Shown piece after piece: positions 62,486-64,000 of a DNA stretch of 64,000 nt (positions within the stretch are counted from its first letter, which is position 1; each line of letters starts with the position of its first letter). The translations under genes and the position numbers were made by a program. The notes beneath the pieces were generated by a model. That model ran no database searches, had not been told where the DNA came from, and saw only the letters and a list, made by a program, of their open reading frames with translations. The stretch covers positions 1-64,000 of the forward strand of contig JADWQD010000015.1 in assembly GCA_016110215.1 (NCBI GenBank), in the 5' to 3' direction. This DNA comes from Capronia americana. Lineage: Eukaryota; Ascomycota; Eurotiomycetes; Chaetothyriales; Herpotrichiellaceae.

Positions 62486-62890
62486 GGCGCCGAATGAATG
62501 GCGAATGCTTATCCGTGCACGAGAAAACCAAACAGTAATGGGCTGATTCTGGTGTTACGTTTTCGTCTGGGGAGGTGAACGGGTATAATCCATCGAACAC
62601 TCGACAGTGTTATACTTCTTAATGCCCTCCCCAGCCAAACCGCATATTCACATGCGGTTAACCGAGGGAGACAAACATAGCCGCCCACATCCGGAAGGGC
62701 AACCTCAATCCGATGGCGTTAAGAGGGGCCCCTGGCAACAGCAACCCCGCTGGAGTAGGCAATATTGATTCTCGATGCTTGTTCCTCGGTTGACGGTACC
62801 ACTTTCCAGCTTGAAAAGCCGGAAGCCTTAAGAGAGCTGCGGGTGAGGGTAAGCCGCGTCGATAAACACCGTGATGGTCACAGACACGTC
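62486..62890. promoter_or_regulatory. Divergent promoter, lipocalin-like / SDR
   Basis: A 405 bp head-to-head region. The word ATGCGGTTAACCG (62652-62664) contains the perfect palindrome CGGTTAACCG (62655-62664), a CGG-N4-CCG dyad that could bind a zinc-cluster regulator. Otherwise nothing coding. Confidence 0.4.
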
Positions 62891-63900
62891 ATGACAGAGA
62901 TTCAGATCACAGACAGCGACATTGGTAAGTGAGAGAGGTTGGAATTAGTCCCGGTATCAAACTGATTCTTCTGGATTTTAGGTGACAAGCTGCGTGGAAA
63001 GTCAGCGATTGTGACAGGTGGCTCGTCGGGCATAGGGCAAGGCATTGTCCACTACCTCACCAAGCGTGGCGTCAAGGTCTTGATTGGCGACCTACAACCC
63101 CCTACGGAGGCGATCGATGGGCCAGTCTTCCACAAGACCGACGCGAGTGACTGGGGCGAACTTCTCGCTTTGTTCAAAAGGGCCGTGGAGTTGTTTGGGC
63201 GCATCGACATAGTTGTGCCCAACGCAGGGATTGGTGACCGGGGCGATTTCCATGATCTCACAGATGCCAATGGCGACCCGGTCAAGCCCGAATTTGCATG
63301 TCTCAAGCTCACTCTAGTAGGGCAGATGTATACTGTCAAGCTGGCAATGCACTATATGCGCAAACAGCAGCCTCAAGGCGGCGTCATCGTCTCGACGGTA
63401 TCGAGGAGCGGCTATGACTGCCAGGGCATTCCCGTCTATGCAGCTTCGAAGCACGGCATGATCGGACTGATGCGCGGACTTCGAAGTCATACACTGACGT
63501 GGAACATCCGGATCAATTCGATTGCGCCTCATATCACCGACACCGCCGCGACAAGGCGTGTCCCCAACCTCATCCCCGATCTACAAAGAGTCGGAATCCC
63601 CGTGAGCACGGTGGAGGAGACGGCGAGGGCGGCTGCCTTTTTGGCAGCGCATGACGAGTACAACGGCGCCACAATCAGCATCATGGGGAGCGAGTATCGG
63701 GAGCTCGAGAGCGGGATAGAAAATCACAAGAGGGACATTATGGGCAATGATCCGAGGTTCGACCCGACCCCCGAGCAGCAGCAGTTGCTAGGTAAGAGTT
63801 CATTCCCCTTTCTCTCTCTCTCTCTGCGTGACCGACACCTAGCGATAATCATAACTGATGGGTGTTAGACGCTATATTTACTCCGGCATCGAAATGGTAG
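62891..63900 (+). CDS. Classical short-chain dehydrogenase/reductase
   Basis: Proposed exons 62891-62924, 62982-63791, 63869-63900 (291 aa). NAD(P)-binding motif TGGSSGIG begins around residue 22. VPNAGIG follows near 80, STVSRSGYDCQGIPVYAASKHG carries the catalytic Ser and YxxxK near 140-155, and the RINSIAPHITDT motif follows. The acidic residue after beta-2 (LIGDLQPP) suggests NAD rather than NADP. Homologues include 15-hydroxyprostaglandin-dehydrogenase-like fungal SDRs, but the substrate is unknown. Exon 1 contributes 11 codons, and the terminal exon ends FTPASKW. The start was chosen as the ATG whose frame splices to GDKLRGKSAIVTGG. It is head-to-head with the lipocalin-like gene. The remaining 100 bp of the window are 3' flank. 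Confidence 0.92.
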
Positions 63901-64000
63901 TGCCGAAGGAACCTCTATAGAAGTTTCGAGGACGCCTTTGAGAAGGTAGACGATAGTATATTATCTCGCCCCGGGCCAGCAGGGAATGTCCATCTAACAA

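Overview
The window is nuclear DNA of a filamentous ascomycete (Pezizomycotina). The evidence is short introns (mostly 45-90 bp) with GTRNGT donors and YAG acceptors, fungal-only families (Zn2Cys6 and C2H2 regulators with the fungal_trans domain, a TRI12-type pump, an LtrA-like protein, a Chs7-type chaperone), long pyrimidine-rich leaders, and no operon or ribosome-binding-site signals. The wealth of MFS carriers and catabolic oxidoreductases would suit Chaetothyriales or another Eurotiomycete/Dothideomycete, but that placement is inference. I found no convincing tRNA, rRNA, complete transposon or CRISPR array. Multi-exon genes were assembled by hand from splice sites, reading-frame continuity and family motifs; exon lists are in each entry.

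Left arm (1-14.8 kb): a block that looks like a catabolic gene cluster. In order it holds a Zn2Cys6 regulator, a Dal5/ACS-type anion permease, an aldehyde dehydrogenase, a sugar-type MFS carrier, a thiamine-diphosphate enzyme of the acetolactate synthase/benzoylformate decarboxylase superfamily, and a Baeyer-Villiger-type flavin monooxygenase. The sugar carrier and the ThDP enzyme are divergent and share a 615 bp promoter. That promoter contains a diverged 123 bp tandem duplication, and each copy carries a CCG-N6-CGG everted repeat. A CGG-N10-CCG palindrome lies upstream of the permease. Together these suggest joint control by the resident zinc-cluster protein and uptake followed by oxidative breakdown of a ketone or ketol.

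Centre (15-41 kb): mostly housekeeping genes. They are an F-box/LRR-like protein, a Chs7-family chitin synthase export chaperone with micro-exons and an upstream ORF, an Edc4/Ge-1-type decapping scaffold, an unrecognised basic low-complexity protein, a GC-rich PhyH dioxygenase, a six-exon LtrA-like membrane protein, a large coiled-coil protein with a heptad-sized tandem repeat, and the AAA+ ATPase Rvb2. Rvb2 and the Edc4-type gene each contain a 51 bp intron that keeps the frame open when unspliced.

Right arm (42-64 kb): a TRI12-type efflux pump followed by a C2H2/fungal_trans regulator, a DUF202 membrane protein, then a dense housekeeping group: Tad3 (tRNA wobble deaminase subunit), Lin1/CD2BP2-like GYF spliceosomal protein, Ufd1, and a fructosamine-3-kinase-like protein. 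After these come an atypical SDR, a second sugar MFS carrier, a lipocalin-like protein and a classical SDR that ends 100 bp before the window edge. The last three may belong to an accessory cluster that continues beyond the window.
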